The notes: generated by a model from the sequence alone, not told the origin. Counted from the stretch's first letter, positions 47,446-59,538 are shown. The stretch is DNA of 64,000 bases from Lytechinus pictus (GCF_037042905.1 NC_087249.1:8676001-8740000), one strand, 5' to 3'. Numbers and translations: made by a program.

Positions 47446-48122
47446 TACCTGAAGCTGACCTGATCGCGGATGGTTTCCGGAAGACGCGGAAGGGTTTAGG
47501 AAGGGCGGGACATCATCAGGACATCGTTAGGACAAGGTCCCGAAGGTATCAGGAATTCAATATCCGCGTCGAAATTTTGGTCGATACCAAAATTTGGATG
47601 CGGACAAATTTTGATTTCCCGAACACCAGGAAGGGTTTAGGACAGCGTGCGGACACTCCCAGAAATGTCCGGACAGGTTGCGGAAGGGTCGCGGATTGCA
47701 ATTATTACATTCCGCGCCTTGTCCTGACGCTGTCCTGGCCCTAGTGGAAAAGGGGTATGAGAGACTAGAAATCTCTTTTTCGAACTTCTATTAACAAGTC
47801 AATCGCAACTTTTTTTTTACTAAAAAGCTGTGACTTTGCCTCATGTAGAATGGTAATTGCTAGATGTTATAATAATCCCCTTTATGGCTTGTGATGTTTT
47901 CTATTGTAGTAATTTTCATTTTTATTTTCACACATTATGATGATGTTGGGCTGATACTTATTTACAGATGGGCAATTCCATAAAATGATCAACCCTTTTG
48001 TACGTCCGACCCTCATTTTTCTCAAGTTTTACTTCACTTCATAAACTGACCAAGTCATGGTCCTTTGATAACATTAACTGTCAAAACAGTGAGAGGGGTA
48101 TGATTGAATGGATATGAATTCG

Positions 48123-48187
48123 TTACCGTGTGAAAGGGCGGTGAGGCTTTACACTCAAACCATTATACCCGCCCTTTCACATGGTAA
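48123..48187. repeat. Hairpin, 20-bp arms
   Basis: TTACCGTGTGAAAGGGCGGT and an almost exact complement (ACCCGCCCTTTCACATGGTA) about 25 bp apart. It sits exactly where palindrome similarity ends and before the satellite. Confidence 0.7.
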
Positions 48188-48224
48188 AAAAGAATCGTAA
48201 TTTGAATGATGAGTCCAATGAAAA

Positions 48225-50620
48225 ATAGTTTTCAATATTTTTTTCTGAATTCTTGGTAATGCCCATTTTTTGTTAATAAAAACGGTGTAAGTATATAAAA
48301 TCATACAATATACAATGAAAATGACATTCAATATGCTTCAAAAGTGCAATTTTAAAACAAATCAGTTAAAATGACTAACCAGTAAACAACAATCTACAAC
48401 AATTGGTTTCTATCTAACAATTTTTCTGGATTCTTGGTAATGCCCGTTTTTTCTTATAAAATGGTGTTAATATATAAGATCATACAATATACAATGAAAA
48501 TGATATTCAATATGCTTCAAAAATGCACTTTTAAAACAAATCATAAAATGACTAAACAGTAAACAACAATCTACAATTAATTTTTATACCGTATCTAATA
48601 TTTTTCTGAATTCTTGGCAATGCTACATTTTTCTTATAAAATGGTGTAATTATATAAGATCATACAATATACAATGAAAATGATATTCAATATGCTTCAA
48701 AAATGCACTTTTAAAACAATTCAGTTAAAATGACTAAACAGTAAACAACAATCAACAACAATTAATTTCTATCTAATAATTTTCCTGAATTCTTGGTAAT
48801 GCCCGTTTTTTCTTATAAAAGGTGTGAATATATAAGATCATACAATTTACAATGAAAATTATATTCAATATGCTTCAAAAATGCAATTTTAAAACAATGA
48901 GTTAAAATGACTAAACAATAAACAACAATTTCTATCGAATAATTTACTGAATTCTTGGTAATGCCCGTTTTTTCTTATAAAATGGTGAAAATATATAAGA
49001 TCATACAATAAACAATGAAAATTATATTCAATATGCTTCAAAAATGCACTTTTAAAAAATGAGTTATAATGACTAAACAGTAAACAACAATCTACAACAA
49101 GTAATTTGTATCTAATAATTATTCTGAATTATTGGTAATGCCCGTTTTTTCTTATAAAATGGTGTTAATATATAAGATCATACTATATACAATGAAAATG
49201 ATATTCAATATGCTTCAAAAATGTACTTTTAAAACAAATCATAAAATGACTAAACAGTAAACAACAATCTACAATTAATTTTTATACCGTATCTAATATT
49301 TTTCTGAATTCTTGGCAATGCTACATTTTTCTTATAAAATGGTGTAATTATATAAGATCATACAATATACAATGAAAATGATATTCAATATGCTTCAAAA
49401 ATGCACTTTTAAAACAATTCAGTTAAAATGACTAAACAGTAAACAACAATCAACAACAATTAATTTCTATCTAATAATTTTCCTGAATTCTTGGTAATGC
49501 CCGTTTTTTCTTATAAAAGGTGTGAATATATAAGATCATACAATTTACAATGAAAATTATATTCAATATGCTTCAAAAATGCAATTTTAAAACAATGAGT
49601 TAAAATGACTAAACAATAAACAACAATTTCTATCGAATAATTTACTGAATTCTTGGTAATGCCCGTTTTTTCTTATAAAATGGTGAAAATATATAAGATC
49701 ATACAATAAACAATGAAAATTATATTCAATATGCTTCAAAAATGCACTTTTAAAAAATGAGTTATAATGACTAAACAGTAAACAACAATCTACAACAAGT
49801 AATTTGTATCTAATAATTATTCTGAATTATTGGTAATGCCCGTTTTTTCTTATAAAATGGTGTTAATATATAAGATCATACTATATACAATGAAAATGAT
49901 ATTCAATATGCTTCAAAAATGTACTTTTAAAACAAATCATAAAATGACTAATCAGTAAACAACAATCTACAATTAATTTTTATACCGCATCTAATATTTT
50001 TCTGAATTCTTGGCAATGCTATTTTTTTCTTATAAAATGGTGTAAATATATAAGATCATACAATATACAATGAAAATGATATTCAATATGCTTCAAAAAT
50101 GCACTTTTAAAACAATTCAGTAAAAATGACTAGACAGTAAACAACAACCTGCAACAATTAATTTATATCTAATAATTTTTCTGAACTCTTGGTAATGCCC
50201 TTTTTTGATGGTGTAAATATATAAGATCATACAATATACAATCAAAATGATATTCAATATGCTTCAAAAATGCACTTTTAAAACAATGAGTTAAAATTAC
50301 TTAACATTAGACAACCTACAACAATTAATTTCTATCTAATAATTTTCCTGAATTCTTGGTAATGCCCGTTTTTTCTTATAAAAGGTGTGAATATATAAGA
50401 TCATACAATATACAATGAAAATTATATTCAATATGCTTCAAAAATGTACTTTTAAAACAAATTAGTAAAAATTACTAACCAGTAAACAACAATCTACAAG
50501 TAATTTGTATCTAATAATTGTTCTGAATTCTTGGTAATGCCCTTTTTAAAATGAAATTAAATGAAATATAAGATCATACAATACGCTTCAAAAATGCACT
50601 TCAAAACAAATCAGTTCAGA
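48225..50620 (+). repeat. Satellite of about 180-bp monomers with 698-bp higher-order unit
   Basis: About 14 monomers, each with GAATTCTTGGTAATGCCCGT, ATATATAAGATCATACAATA and TCAATATGCTTCAAAAATGC. The variant GGCAATGCTA occurs at 48616, 49314 and 50012, exactly 698 bp apart, so blocks of four monomers have been duplicated as a unit. The last monomers (after 50200) are more diverged. Confidence 0.92.
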
Positions 50621-50814
50621 TGAGCAGGTGAGCTGACTGTTATTTTAGTCATGTTAACATTTATAGTCGTAGTTTACTAGAATAAGGTCATTTATGACTA
50701 GAAAATAAGAAAGAAATATCACTATACATAATATCAGTTGAAGAGAGTTGACTACATTGACTATCATTAGTGAACTGGATGGACCTGATAATAATGATAA
50801 TATGAATTTATATT

Positions 50815-51090
50815 GCGCCGTCTGTCTGGAAAAAAAAATCTATTCCGAGGCGCATTGTTGTTATTATTATTATAACCCCAGCTTTTAGCTCAAGCAGCCT
50901 TCAAGCGCTCTGCGCATTTCAAGGAATTAATCTTGCTGGGTACTCATTCACCTCACCTGGGTTGAATGCAGCACAATGTGGGTAAATTCCTTGCTGAAGG
51001 AAAACACACCATGGCTGGGATTCGAACCCATTTCCCTCTGATTGAGAGACGAGAGTCCTAACCACTAGACCACTGCGCTCCCACCCCGTT
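50815..51090 (-). mobile_element. tRNA-derived SINE, minus strand
   Basis: On the minus strand: GGAGCGCAGTGGTCTAGTGG, then TTAGGACTCTCGTCTCTC and GGGTTCGAATCCCAGCC. The body is CAAGGAATTTACCCACATTG, CAACCCAGGTGAGGTGAATG and GAAATGCGCAGAGCGC, ending in ATAATAATAAC. It lies just beyond the FMO stop. Confidence 0.78.
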
Positions 51091-51305
51091 CAGAGTAATT
51101 TATTCTCCCTTAAGTATTGAGTTTAGGAAGTCGGTCAGATAAGCCAGCCGGCAGAAATAATTAGGACCATTTAAAAAAACGACCGTTTTTTAAGTGGGGG
51201 CTAATCATGCAAAATATGACAATCAGATCGTAATATGTTTTTTTTACACACTATAGGAAAAAAGTCAGTCTCTCCCCCCCCCCCCCCTGAGGAGGAAAAA
51301 GAGGC

Positions 51306-54300
51306 TTATTGCCAAATAATGTAAACAGAAACAAGAAAAACAATGAAATATATCAACCAACTGTTGACATGATAGAAAAAACTTTCCTTCTGAGGTATCT
51401 GGAGCCTATTGGACTGTAAAGGTTTACCGACTCTCTCTGAGATTGTCATGATGGCATTTCTGGCACCACTCCACTGACCTGGTCCAACTAGACGGTACTG
51501 ATAGGGTGTAAATGGACCGGAAACGCACTTCATAGCTAGGATTGGATCACGGAGCAACATCTTCCCAAAATCTGGCTTCACCCCAAACTCAATTGCAACA
51601 TCATCCATGTACTTGATGAAATCCACTTGGAGTGTATGGCGCTGGGAGGAGATGAAACGTTTGGACATAGCTTTTTCTTTACTCACCATGTCGGCTTTCA
51701 TCGCCTCTGTAGAGGGTAGCTTTGCAAGACCTTTAAAGACTCGTGCTGCCCATCTAGCTTGTAACTCTGATATGGGAATAACAGAACCCGCAGGTTTGAT
51801 GTATCCCACGAAAGCGATGGTAGCATGTTGGAGGTTCATTGGGAACACGTACTTGTAGAGTGGAAGCTTGTTCTTCTCTACCGTCACCACCGAATCTTGA
51901 AGAAAGGGAAATTTAAAGACGTACCCAGTTGCAAGGATAACAGCATCCAGATCTTCGATGGTTCCATCCTTGAACACGACACCAGTTGGTGTGAAGCGTT
52001 TTACATCTGGCTTGATAATGACCGATCCATTAGCAATGCAAGTAGGGAGAACCTCGTTTATTGTTACTTGTTGGCCCAGCACTGAGTGATCGGGTCGGAT
52101 ACCAAGAAAATTGTGATCCACTCTTTTCCTATAAAAACAAATACATCATTGGAAATATAGCATAGTAATTAACATGGAGAATGCATGTATTGACAAACAT
52201 CGTTGCAATCTTGTAAATTAAGGACCTTTTTAGAGTAGTACGCAAATTCATACTTAAGTGTCCCCCTGTTTGTAGGTTTTGAAATAAGCCAAATTATTTG
52301 TTATCATACTCGTACTGAGGGATATACCGTATAGGGACATAAATTAATAGCGTAATTCGCTGCAAAGCACGATCGATCCTAGCTTTAAAATATGCAGTGC
52401 CTTTTAAATTCAGGGATAATTTAGTTTCCAACACTAAAATGAGTAATAAATGGTAAGTGTGAAATCTTAAAAGCGCCCATGCTCTGTCATCTTGTACGAA
52501 ATTACCGGTACAAAACCTTTTTTTTAGGCCAGTTTTATTTTCATAAATCGACAACACCGGCAGTCTGCATTTTGTGCGAAAAAAATTAGGAGATGGGCAT
52601 GATATCATTCTAGCGTTGAAATCCCCGAGGGTCTTTGTCAGATCTCCTATTCCTGTAGTTTACTATGCACAAAGACATACCTTTTGAGCAACTCCAGTCT
52701 TTTCAGCTAGATCGAACGACAACGTAAATTTGTATTGGACAGACGATATCATAATAAATTGCCTCCGGCCATTGCTGGTCAAAGAATTTTAAAAAATATA
52801 TAACTTACTCCACAAAAGCCCTGATTCCCCTTTCCTTCACTGGATGGGGAAGGAGATCCAACAGTCTATAATGGAAAAATATATCTCCATTTCCAAAACG
52901 GGAGACTATCCACATCCCTATACGTGCACTCAAATAAACCTGAAAATGGGAAGAGAGTGGAAGAGAGAGGGCCAAGGGAGGGGGAGAGAGGTTGGGGGCC
53001 GGGGGGTGGGACATTATGAATATATAAATATATTCTGCGATGCACACTCTATTTTTCCTCTTCCCACAGTGAAGTCCAAAGTGTAGTCCTACTAGAACTT
53101 TATAACTTTCGGAATACTGCTTATTATATTGTACGAGAGCGAAAGTTTTGTATTATAAATATTTACTCCCATTAAAAAGAGTAACATGATTCGAAGTCGA
53201 ATTCTTTTCGCGCACTCTGAAATCATCCTTCTTAGCCCCTAACTGTTAGAAACAGGAGGAGATGGAGAAAGAAAAAAATACACGATGAAAAGAATATGTT
53301 CATATTCATGTTTTTATATATGACATAATCTATTCAAAAATTGCCCATTCCCGTAACGAAGTGCAAGGCGTATGCCCTACGATCAAGAAAGTTCATCTGC
53401 GTTGGTTGAAAATAAGGAAAAGTTTAACTTATGCTCACAACACACAAAGAAAACTCAAAGAATTACCTCGAAATGTGCCGTGTTTATTTTACCACCCTTT
53501 CATATTTGTTTCCTTCGAGGCTCAGTATAAAAGAATTAAGCACATGATCCCGTGTTATATTTCGCATATTTTCATTATTCATGATAAAAATATGCAAACT
53601 ATAACACGGGCTCATGTGCTTGATTCTTTTATACTGTTCAAAACTTGAAAATAACACGGATTTCATTTTAACTTTCGAATTCGAATTCAAATTCGATTTA
53701 TTTCCCAAAGAATAAAACATTTATAACAAACAATTATGATACTAATCATTGTCATATAAAAATTATATGCAATGACAGAAATGATAATAAACATGTAAAG
53801 AAATTTACATATTATGGTATATTTTTGTAGACAATTTAAATGACATAAAATGTGGAAATGGTAAGGTAAAGGACGGTAACTATGGAACGGAAATCAATAT
53901 GTAGTTCCTTGTTTACAATTGGCCCGGACGATTGGTAATCGTCTGATCGTAGTTCCATGTGTTTGGGAAAGTAACATTCCAAGATAGAGGCTATACTCTG
54001 AAGGATTGTTTATCATTAATAATCCAACGCTTACCAGGGGATTCTTTCTAATATTCCAGGGGCCCGTCTTACAAAAAGTCACGATTGATCCAATCAATCG
54101 TAACTCTATGGAAATCCATCAGTGTCATAATTTTTTTCTACAGGAAATTTGCACAATGTCCTTTTTAAACAAAGAGAAGCACAGTGAAGTTTTAAGAAAA
54201 CAATTAATGCATGAATATACATCATAGCTAGAAAATATTTTGAACATGCATAAGACATGTTGACTTTGTTGGCCGTCCATAGTTGCGAATGATCGGATCA

Positions 54301-57300
54301 ATCGCAACTCTTTGTAAGACGGGGCCCAGATATACATGACACACAGCGTGTAGAGATCGTTTATCTCTTAATGCTATTGAGTTAATTATGCATGTGCGTA
54401 AGTTTGCAGATTGAAGGCATGGCCTTTGTCTTTGACAGCTGATGTCCTGTATCAAAATAGGCCTTTATGATTCAGATTTAGAGCGGTAAACATTGAGAAG
54501 CAGACGATTTTTGTGCAATAAAATGTGTTATTATTCGAGCCGCAATGGGATCAATGTAAACAAATATTAAGAGAATATCATTCAGATGACAATGACAGTC
54601 ACACATTAGTGAACTTATTCAATCCATCTTTTTGTAGGTCCATTGTTTTGGTTGGCTGGATGGGCTTGCATTGGTTGGTTGGGCTTGTTATGGTTAGTCG
54701 GTTGGGCTTGAACATTTATCATAATATAAATAGGCCTACTCACCTCTGATGCATGTTGGCTCAATTCCACTGCAGCATCACAACCAGAGTTACCCACTCC
54801 AATTATCAAGACGCGCTTGTTCTCAAAATTTCCGGGTGTCGAGTAATCATGCGTGTGAAGAACTCGACCCTTGAACTCGTTTATTCCTTGAATATGATTA
54901 TCAAAACACAAACCATAAAAATGATATGTTATACCATATTGTGTATATTATACTTATGGCGTGTTTCTCAAAAAGATTTAATTGTGATTTAAGTGTGATT
55001 TAAGTCATACTTAAGTGCCGACGTGACATACGCATAGCCGCAACTATGTGTGTCTTCGTCCTCTGAGTATGAATAAAGTGATACGTTTTTAAAGGACAAG
55101 TCCACCCCAACAAAAACGTGATTTGAATAAAAAGAGAAAAAATCAACCAGCATAACACTGAAAATTTCATCAAAATCAGATGTAAAATAAGAAAGTTATG
55201 ACATTTTAAAGTTAAGCTTATTTCTAACAAAATAGTTATGTGAACGAGCCAGTTACATCCAAATGAGAGAGTCGATGATGTCACTCACTCACTATTTCTT
55301 TTGTTTTTTATTATATGAAATATGAAATATTTTGATTTTCTCGTCATTGTCATGTGAAATGAAGTTTCATTCCTCCCTGAACACGTGGAATTCCATTATT
55401 TTAACATTTTGTGCTTCAGGCAAGGAGGTCCTAATCGTCAAATCCGTAAAAATTGAAATATTGTATAATTCAAACAATAAAAAACAAAAGAAATAGTGAG
55501 TGAGTGATGTCATCGACTCTCTCATTTGGATGTAACTGGCTCGTTCATACAACTATTTTGTTAAAAATAAGCGAAACTTTGAAATGTCATAACTTTCTTA
55601 TTTTACATCCGATTTTGATGAAATTTTCAGCATTGTGCTCGTCTGATTTTTCTCTATTGATTCAAATCAACATTTTTCTGAGGTGGACTTGACCTTTAAT
55701 ATACCAAGCATTACTGGGAATTTAAGTGCGACTTCAAGTCACACTTAAATCGTTTTGAGACACGCACCCCCAGTTGATCAGTAGCGGGGTGACACTTTGG
55801 GGAAATTGACTTCAAGTTTATCATGTTATATTGATGTTAGGGTGGGTGACTGACCCCGGACTGAGTCCATCTCTCGATGTGTTTTAAAGCTAGCGTCACA
55901 TCGGCTTCAGTCCTGCAATTGGTTAGTGTGGACTTAAGCCGACTTGACCATTGAACTAGAAATAACTAACTAATCGTGAAAGAGCAATAAAAATGTTTAC
56001 ATCAAAATTCATGTACAAGAGAATAGTGATCTGGAGGCAGCTTCAAATTGCAGGTGTGAAGGCAGCCGCAAAGCCGGCATCGCAGCTGGCTTCCAACCCG
56101 ACGCATGTGTATCGATCAGGGGCCTTAGATCTGTTTCTGTTAAAGTAACTCCTGAGTAACTCCGCAAAGCAGCTTTCCGCCGCATCAACGCCAAGACATA
56201 CCCAATGACATAGGAAACATTGTAGGTCAGCTTAGAAGCCGCCTTTATGACCTGCAATTATTTGCAGCCTCCTCGATATCATCATCCCCTTTTACACATG
56301 GTCTAAGGCCTGCAATGTCTACACTGACGCTGGTTTCACGTTGTCTATTCACGTGACACGAGTCACATGACGTTCATGTCAACATGTTGTTCTTGCACCA
56401 TGTGCACAGTTTGTTATTATACCTATATTTATTGTTCGCTATTTCTGTGGTCAAGCCAGTCTTGGTGTTACACGTACCAACTACGGGAGTGAAGCCGACG
56501 TGATGCCGGCTTCTAGTCACATTTACAGAGTTGGACTCAGTCCGAGCCGGCGTATATTGTATGACACATAAGTCACCACCCTACCTTAATCAGTCATAGC
56601 TAGAGGCTAGAGGCTAGAGGCGTTTAGTTTAAATGGAGAACGTATAGCCGAGCTGGGATTTAAAATTTACAACCTTGCAATCAATTGAGTCCAATGCTCT
56701 AACCACTAAATCACGCGACCTTTGCAAATATGGATTGTGTGTTATAGTTCGTTCAATACAATTAGCACGGGTAACATTAATTGTTTGAGAAAATAGTTGA
56801 AAATTACATCACCCAGAGGCAAATATTTTACATCACCCTCTCACCTACAAACTCTGGGATATATGGTGTAGAGTATTGTCCTGTGCATACAAGAACAGCG
56901 TCGTAGATTTCAGTAACGGACCTGTTGCAAGCATCTTGATGATTTGTTGTAACTTTCCATCGGCCCGTTTCTTTGTAGTCATCCCCAAAAACGACAGAGT
57001 CCACTTTAGTGTGAAAGTGAATGTACTTCCGGAGATGAAATCGGTCACAGAAGAGTTGAAGGTACTTGAACATTAGTTTATTGTGCATGAAGTTTGGGAA
57101 GTCGTCTGGAATGGGGAAGTCACTGGATTGAAGGTACAGAATCGAAGAAAAATTATGAATTAGCGTAATATTAAAACGGCTTAAGCTAAATCAAGTCAAG
57201 CAATTTTCCAGAGCACTGATACAATGTTGGGATGAACAATCAACATTCATATTAATTCAGACCATTATGATAATAAACATGCGAGGGAAACAACTGAGTG

Positions 57301-57785
57301 GAAAATGGCTCCACATGGCGTCGCCAGGGATGCATGTCTAGAGCCCAGGAATTCCGATAAAGCAGAAGCTAGGAATTAAGAGCATTTTAATTACATTTTT
57401 AAACAGTTTTATGTTCTTACATTGACAGGACCCCAATTACTGACGACGGTATTTGTAACTCTTCACTCCTCATTCTAGAACATTTCGAAATGTTCTCGAT
57501 GAGAGTTAAAGGTCGGAAAATGATTTGGGCCTTAGGCAAATAAAGTGATGTAAGTCGTATCAAACCTCACCTGTAACATGTGATCTCTTTGCAAGTGTTG
57601 ATTACTGTCGACTTGAAAACACTAGCGTGATCATGCCGCTCCTCTCGATAGCACCATAAGCCTCCAATATCACCCGATTTCTCGAAGCACACTGGTTCGA
57701 GACCCTCGTCCAGACAACACTTAATGGCAGCCAGCCCATTAGCTCCAGCACCGATAATTGCAACCCTTTTAGCCATTTTTGGCAT
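51306..57785 (-). CDS. Flavin-containing monooxygenase, five coding exons, 529 aa
   Basis: Exons 57785-57571, 57122-56845, 54886-54744, 52939-52809 and 52128-51306 join in frame (1590 nt with stop) at GT-AG junctions. 529 aa is the normal FMO length. FMOs use FAD and NADPH to oxygenate nucleophilic N and S atoms of small molecules at the endoplasmic reticulum. Motifs: FAD dinucleotide fold GAGANG (12-17) and FEKSGDIGGLW (34-44); CKEITCYSDFPIP; DAVLVCTGQY; FMO signature FKGRVLHTHDY (169-179); NADPH fold GVGNSG (194-199); LATGY (321-325); then SELQARWAARVFKGL, SSQRHTLQ and QWSGARNAI. The last about 22 residues are a hydrophobic membrane anchor (LIYFIVFLVSVYII). Asn in GAGANG replaces the more common Ser/Ala. 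Start MPK is the first ATG of the frame; the second Met (MAKR) is also possible. A possible AATAAA lies about 200 bp past the stop, inside the SINE. Introns carry several MITEs. Confidence 0.95.
53523..53636. mobile_element. Fold-back element (114 bp) in FMO intron 3
   Basis: CAGTATAAAAGAATTAAGCA...and its near-complete complement ending TTGATTCTTTTATACTG, with CACGGGATCATG-type pairing inside and a short loop. It is almost entirely hairpin. Confidence 0.7.
53660..53890. other. Possible retroelement 3' tail in FMO intron 3
   Basis: On the minus strand, AT-rich sequence ends in AAATCGAATTTGAATTCGAA, similar to LINE 3' tails with TTTGAA repeats. A related AT-rich stretch is at 32240-32400. No coding part is seen. 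Confidence 0.35.
54059..54327. mobile_element. Fold-back MITE, GGGCCCGTCTTACAAA family
   Basis: Left end GGGGCCCGTCTTACAAAAAG plus GATTGATCC; right end the complement of GGGCCCCGTCTTACAAAGAG. Inner GGAAATCCATCAGTG-type sequence. Located in FMO intron 3. Confidence 0.7.
54958..55771. mobile_element. Fold-back element interrupted by a TTAA-type MITE
   Basis: Outer inverted ends GGCGTGTTTCTCAAAAAGAT (54958) and the complement ATCGTTTTGAGACACGC (about 55750), with TTAAGTGTGA/TCACACTTAA motifs inside. A complete 603-bp MITE (55093-55695) sits in it. Located in FMO intron 2. Confidence 0.7.
55093..55695. mobile_element. TTAA-type fold-back MITE (603 bp), complete
   Basis: Ends AGGACAAGTCCACCCCAACA and complement of AGGTCAAGTCCACCTCAGAA, with TTAA at 55089-55092 and 55696-55699. 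The same family as 37209-37809. The frames inside (for example HYFFCFLLFELYNISIF) recur in every copy and are not genes. Confidence 0.8.
55848..56586. mobile_element. Fold-back MITE (about 740 bp)
   Basis: Left GGGTGGGTGACTGACCCCGG plus ACTGAGTCC; right complement (GGACTCAGTCCGAGCCGGCG, ending AGTCACCACCCTACC). Interior pairs include GCCGGCATC and GCCGGCTTC. Located in FMO intron 2. Confidence 0.65.
56640..56725 (-). repeat. tRNA-like SINE head
   Basis: On the minus strand: GGTCGCGTGATTTAGTGGTT, then AGAGCATTGGACTCAATTG, followed by a degenerate box B. Located in FMO intron 2. Confidence 0.5.
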
Positions 57786-57899
57786 AGACCTACAGTCTTG
57801 TGGTTAGCGAAATCTATGATGGAGTTAAAAGAAAAGAAAAAAATATCCGGAACTTATTTCTAAATTTATATATGTCCATCCCAAAAGAAGCGTTTGAAC

Positions 57900-58060
57900 T
57901 GTTTGCGTGTGTGTGTGTGTGAGGGTGTGTGGGTGGGTGTGCGAGTGTGTGTGAGGAAGTATGTTTTTTTTTTTTTTTTTTTTTTTTTTTTTCTTCGATT
58001 GAAAGACCTTCACTTGTCTTTTAGGTTTTTTTTTTTTTTTTCTTTTTCTTTTTGTGAAAG
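57900..58060 (+). repeat. (GT)n and poly-T tracts upstream of FMO
   Basis: (GT)n/GGGT-rich block at 57904-57953, T-runs at 57964-57992 and 58027-58041. They lie 120-270 bp upstream of the FMO start codon. No promoter element could be assigned. Confidence 0.7.
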
Positions 58061-58089
58061 AGGGAAAGAAAATCGTTAAAGATGTTTAC

Positions 58090-59530
58090 AATGACTGATT
58101 ACAATACTCAAAGCTGAAGCAAAGAACTATAAAAGTATGACAGCAAGTCATCAATAGAAAATTATAGAAATCGAGGAATGGATGGAATGGAATAAAATGT
58201 TTACTAAAAGAGTTGTTTTGACATCAAGTCATTTCTAGAAAGAAATTGATGAAAAGATAGAGAAAGGGTTTAACTGATAAAAAAAATCACTTCAGGCTGA
58301 AAATTTTACCTCTTACTTTTCTGTTGCTGTGGGTTTTTTTTTTCTTTTTTTTCTTACTTTTGTGTTTTTTTATGGCTTAGCTGTATAAAATGTATAAAAT
58401 GTTGACCTGGGTACAGTGTAACTTGCAGTTGTAAGTGGTAAAGAAGGGAATGGTGGATGAAGGAAAGATGAAATGATAAGAAACAGAAGGAGAATGCATT
58501 CAGAGTCTTCAAAAGGAAAGTCTTTCGCTTTTCTTTTCCTTTTTTTTTTGTGTGGATAAAATAACTTCAAAAATGTGTAAAATGCTTGAATTTGGTATAA
58601 AAATTTAAACAAATAATAATAATAAACATTCAGCTGCAAGTAATTAGAAAGAAATGATGGGAAGGGGAAGAAAAGATAGGATGGAAATCAGACAATGACT
58701 CTTCCTATTGAAACTCCTTCTTTTTCTTTTTTCTGGTCGTTTGATGATGATATGTAAAGCTGAAGCAAATAAAAGTATCTGACAGCAAGTAAAGGAAACT
58801 TTTGGAAATCAAGGAAAGGACGGAATGAGATTTAACAAAGGGAAGATAGTTATTTTTGTTGTTGTTGAAGTCTGAAAAATGATTCCTCACTTTTCAGTTA
58901 GCTTTTTTCTGTAATGTTTTAAACGACAGTTATGAATAAGTCAGGAGAATATAGTTAATTTGGGCAATGGATTTAATTGAAACAGAGTAAGAAGACAGAA
59001 AATCCTTCCCTCTCCTCTCGCTGGTATTTAAAATGTATAAGCTGTATATTGAGTATAGGATTATGGAAATGTGGACTTGGATACAGAGTATCTAAAAGAA
59101 AGTGATGCAAAATATAATAAGACATTTAAAAGCAAGTATTTTAGAAGGAAGTAATAGAAAGGAAAAGATGAAGAGAGTGTGACATGTAATGAAACATAGG
59201 GGAATGTAGATTCTGTAAACGGATAATCCCTCTTTTCTTTTCTTTTTTATTTTCGATATCTGTAAAAGGTATATACAAAATGGCTGATTTGGGGTTCTTT
59301 TAAAGCTGAAGCAAATAGGAAGGTATTATAAAGAATTCGTGAAAAGAAAAATTGTATAAAGGATGGGAAGGAAATGAAACAATAAAAACTTTCTTTCAGA
59401 TTGGACGTCCTTCTTCATGTTCTTCACTTTGAAAAGAAGGGTTAACGACATGAAGCAGAGTTGGAAGAGTTTTTTTTTTTTTTTTTTCCTGTTTGGTTTT
59501 TGTTTTGTCAATGATGAGCATATGTATGTT
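58090..59530 (+). repeat. Degenerate tandem units, likely 5' UTR of the L1/Tx1-like LINE
   Basis: A motif of AAAGCTGAAGCAAATAAAAG, ACAGCAAGT and GGAAATCAAGGAA-GGA recurs at about 58109, 58756 and 59306. Related blocks lie at about 58440-58480 and 59140-59200, each followed by a pyrimidine block (CTTCTTTTTC...). Diverged units of about 200-250 bp fit LINE promoter monomers. That role is inferred from position. Confidence 0.45.
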
Positions 59531-59538
59531 AAATCATT

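Larger units (their letters stand above)
43739..47757. mobile_element. 4-kb composite insertion private to the right arm
   Basis: The left-arm counterpart (about 13825) lacks this block. Within it, TTTTCCACTAGGGCGCGG (44013) and the complement CCTAGTGGAAAA (47740-47751) form inverted ends of one element (about 44011-47754). 43745-44010 is related sequence with TTCGAATGC-type motifs. Nested inside are a hAT-like GC-hairpin region, a tRNA-derived SINE and a 56-62 bp tandem repeat. No transposase frame is recognised. Confidence 0.65.
29928..48120 (-). repeat. Right arm of the roughly 35-kb imperfect palindrome
   Basis: Inverted counterpart of 13255-29275; landmark pairs are listed under the left arm. 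Insertions private to this arm include those at 30813, 33597, 33831, 37209 and 43739-47757. The outermost visible match is GGGGTATG...TGAATGGATATGAA (about 48096) against TTCATGTCCATTCAACCATA (13282). Confidence 0.9.

Noticed and set aside
47274..47744. 156-aa protein with repeated PETVRLPSYS
   Set aside because: Its first third is a 56-60 bp tandem repeat and the remainder is the end of a DNA element.
48225..50620. CRISPR-like array
   Set aside because: Spacers are not unique; the whole monomer is repeated, and the context is an animal genome.
51000..51090. Functional tRNA gene on the minus strand
   Set aside because: It is followed directly by a SINE body shared with 22865-23035.
55367..55692. 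Small genes inside the TTAA-type MITE
   Set aside because: The same frames recur in other MITE copies (37379, 29470), in both orientations.
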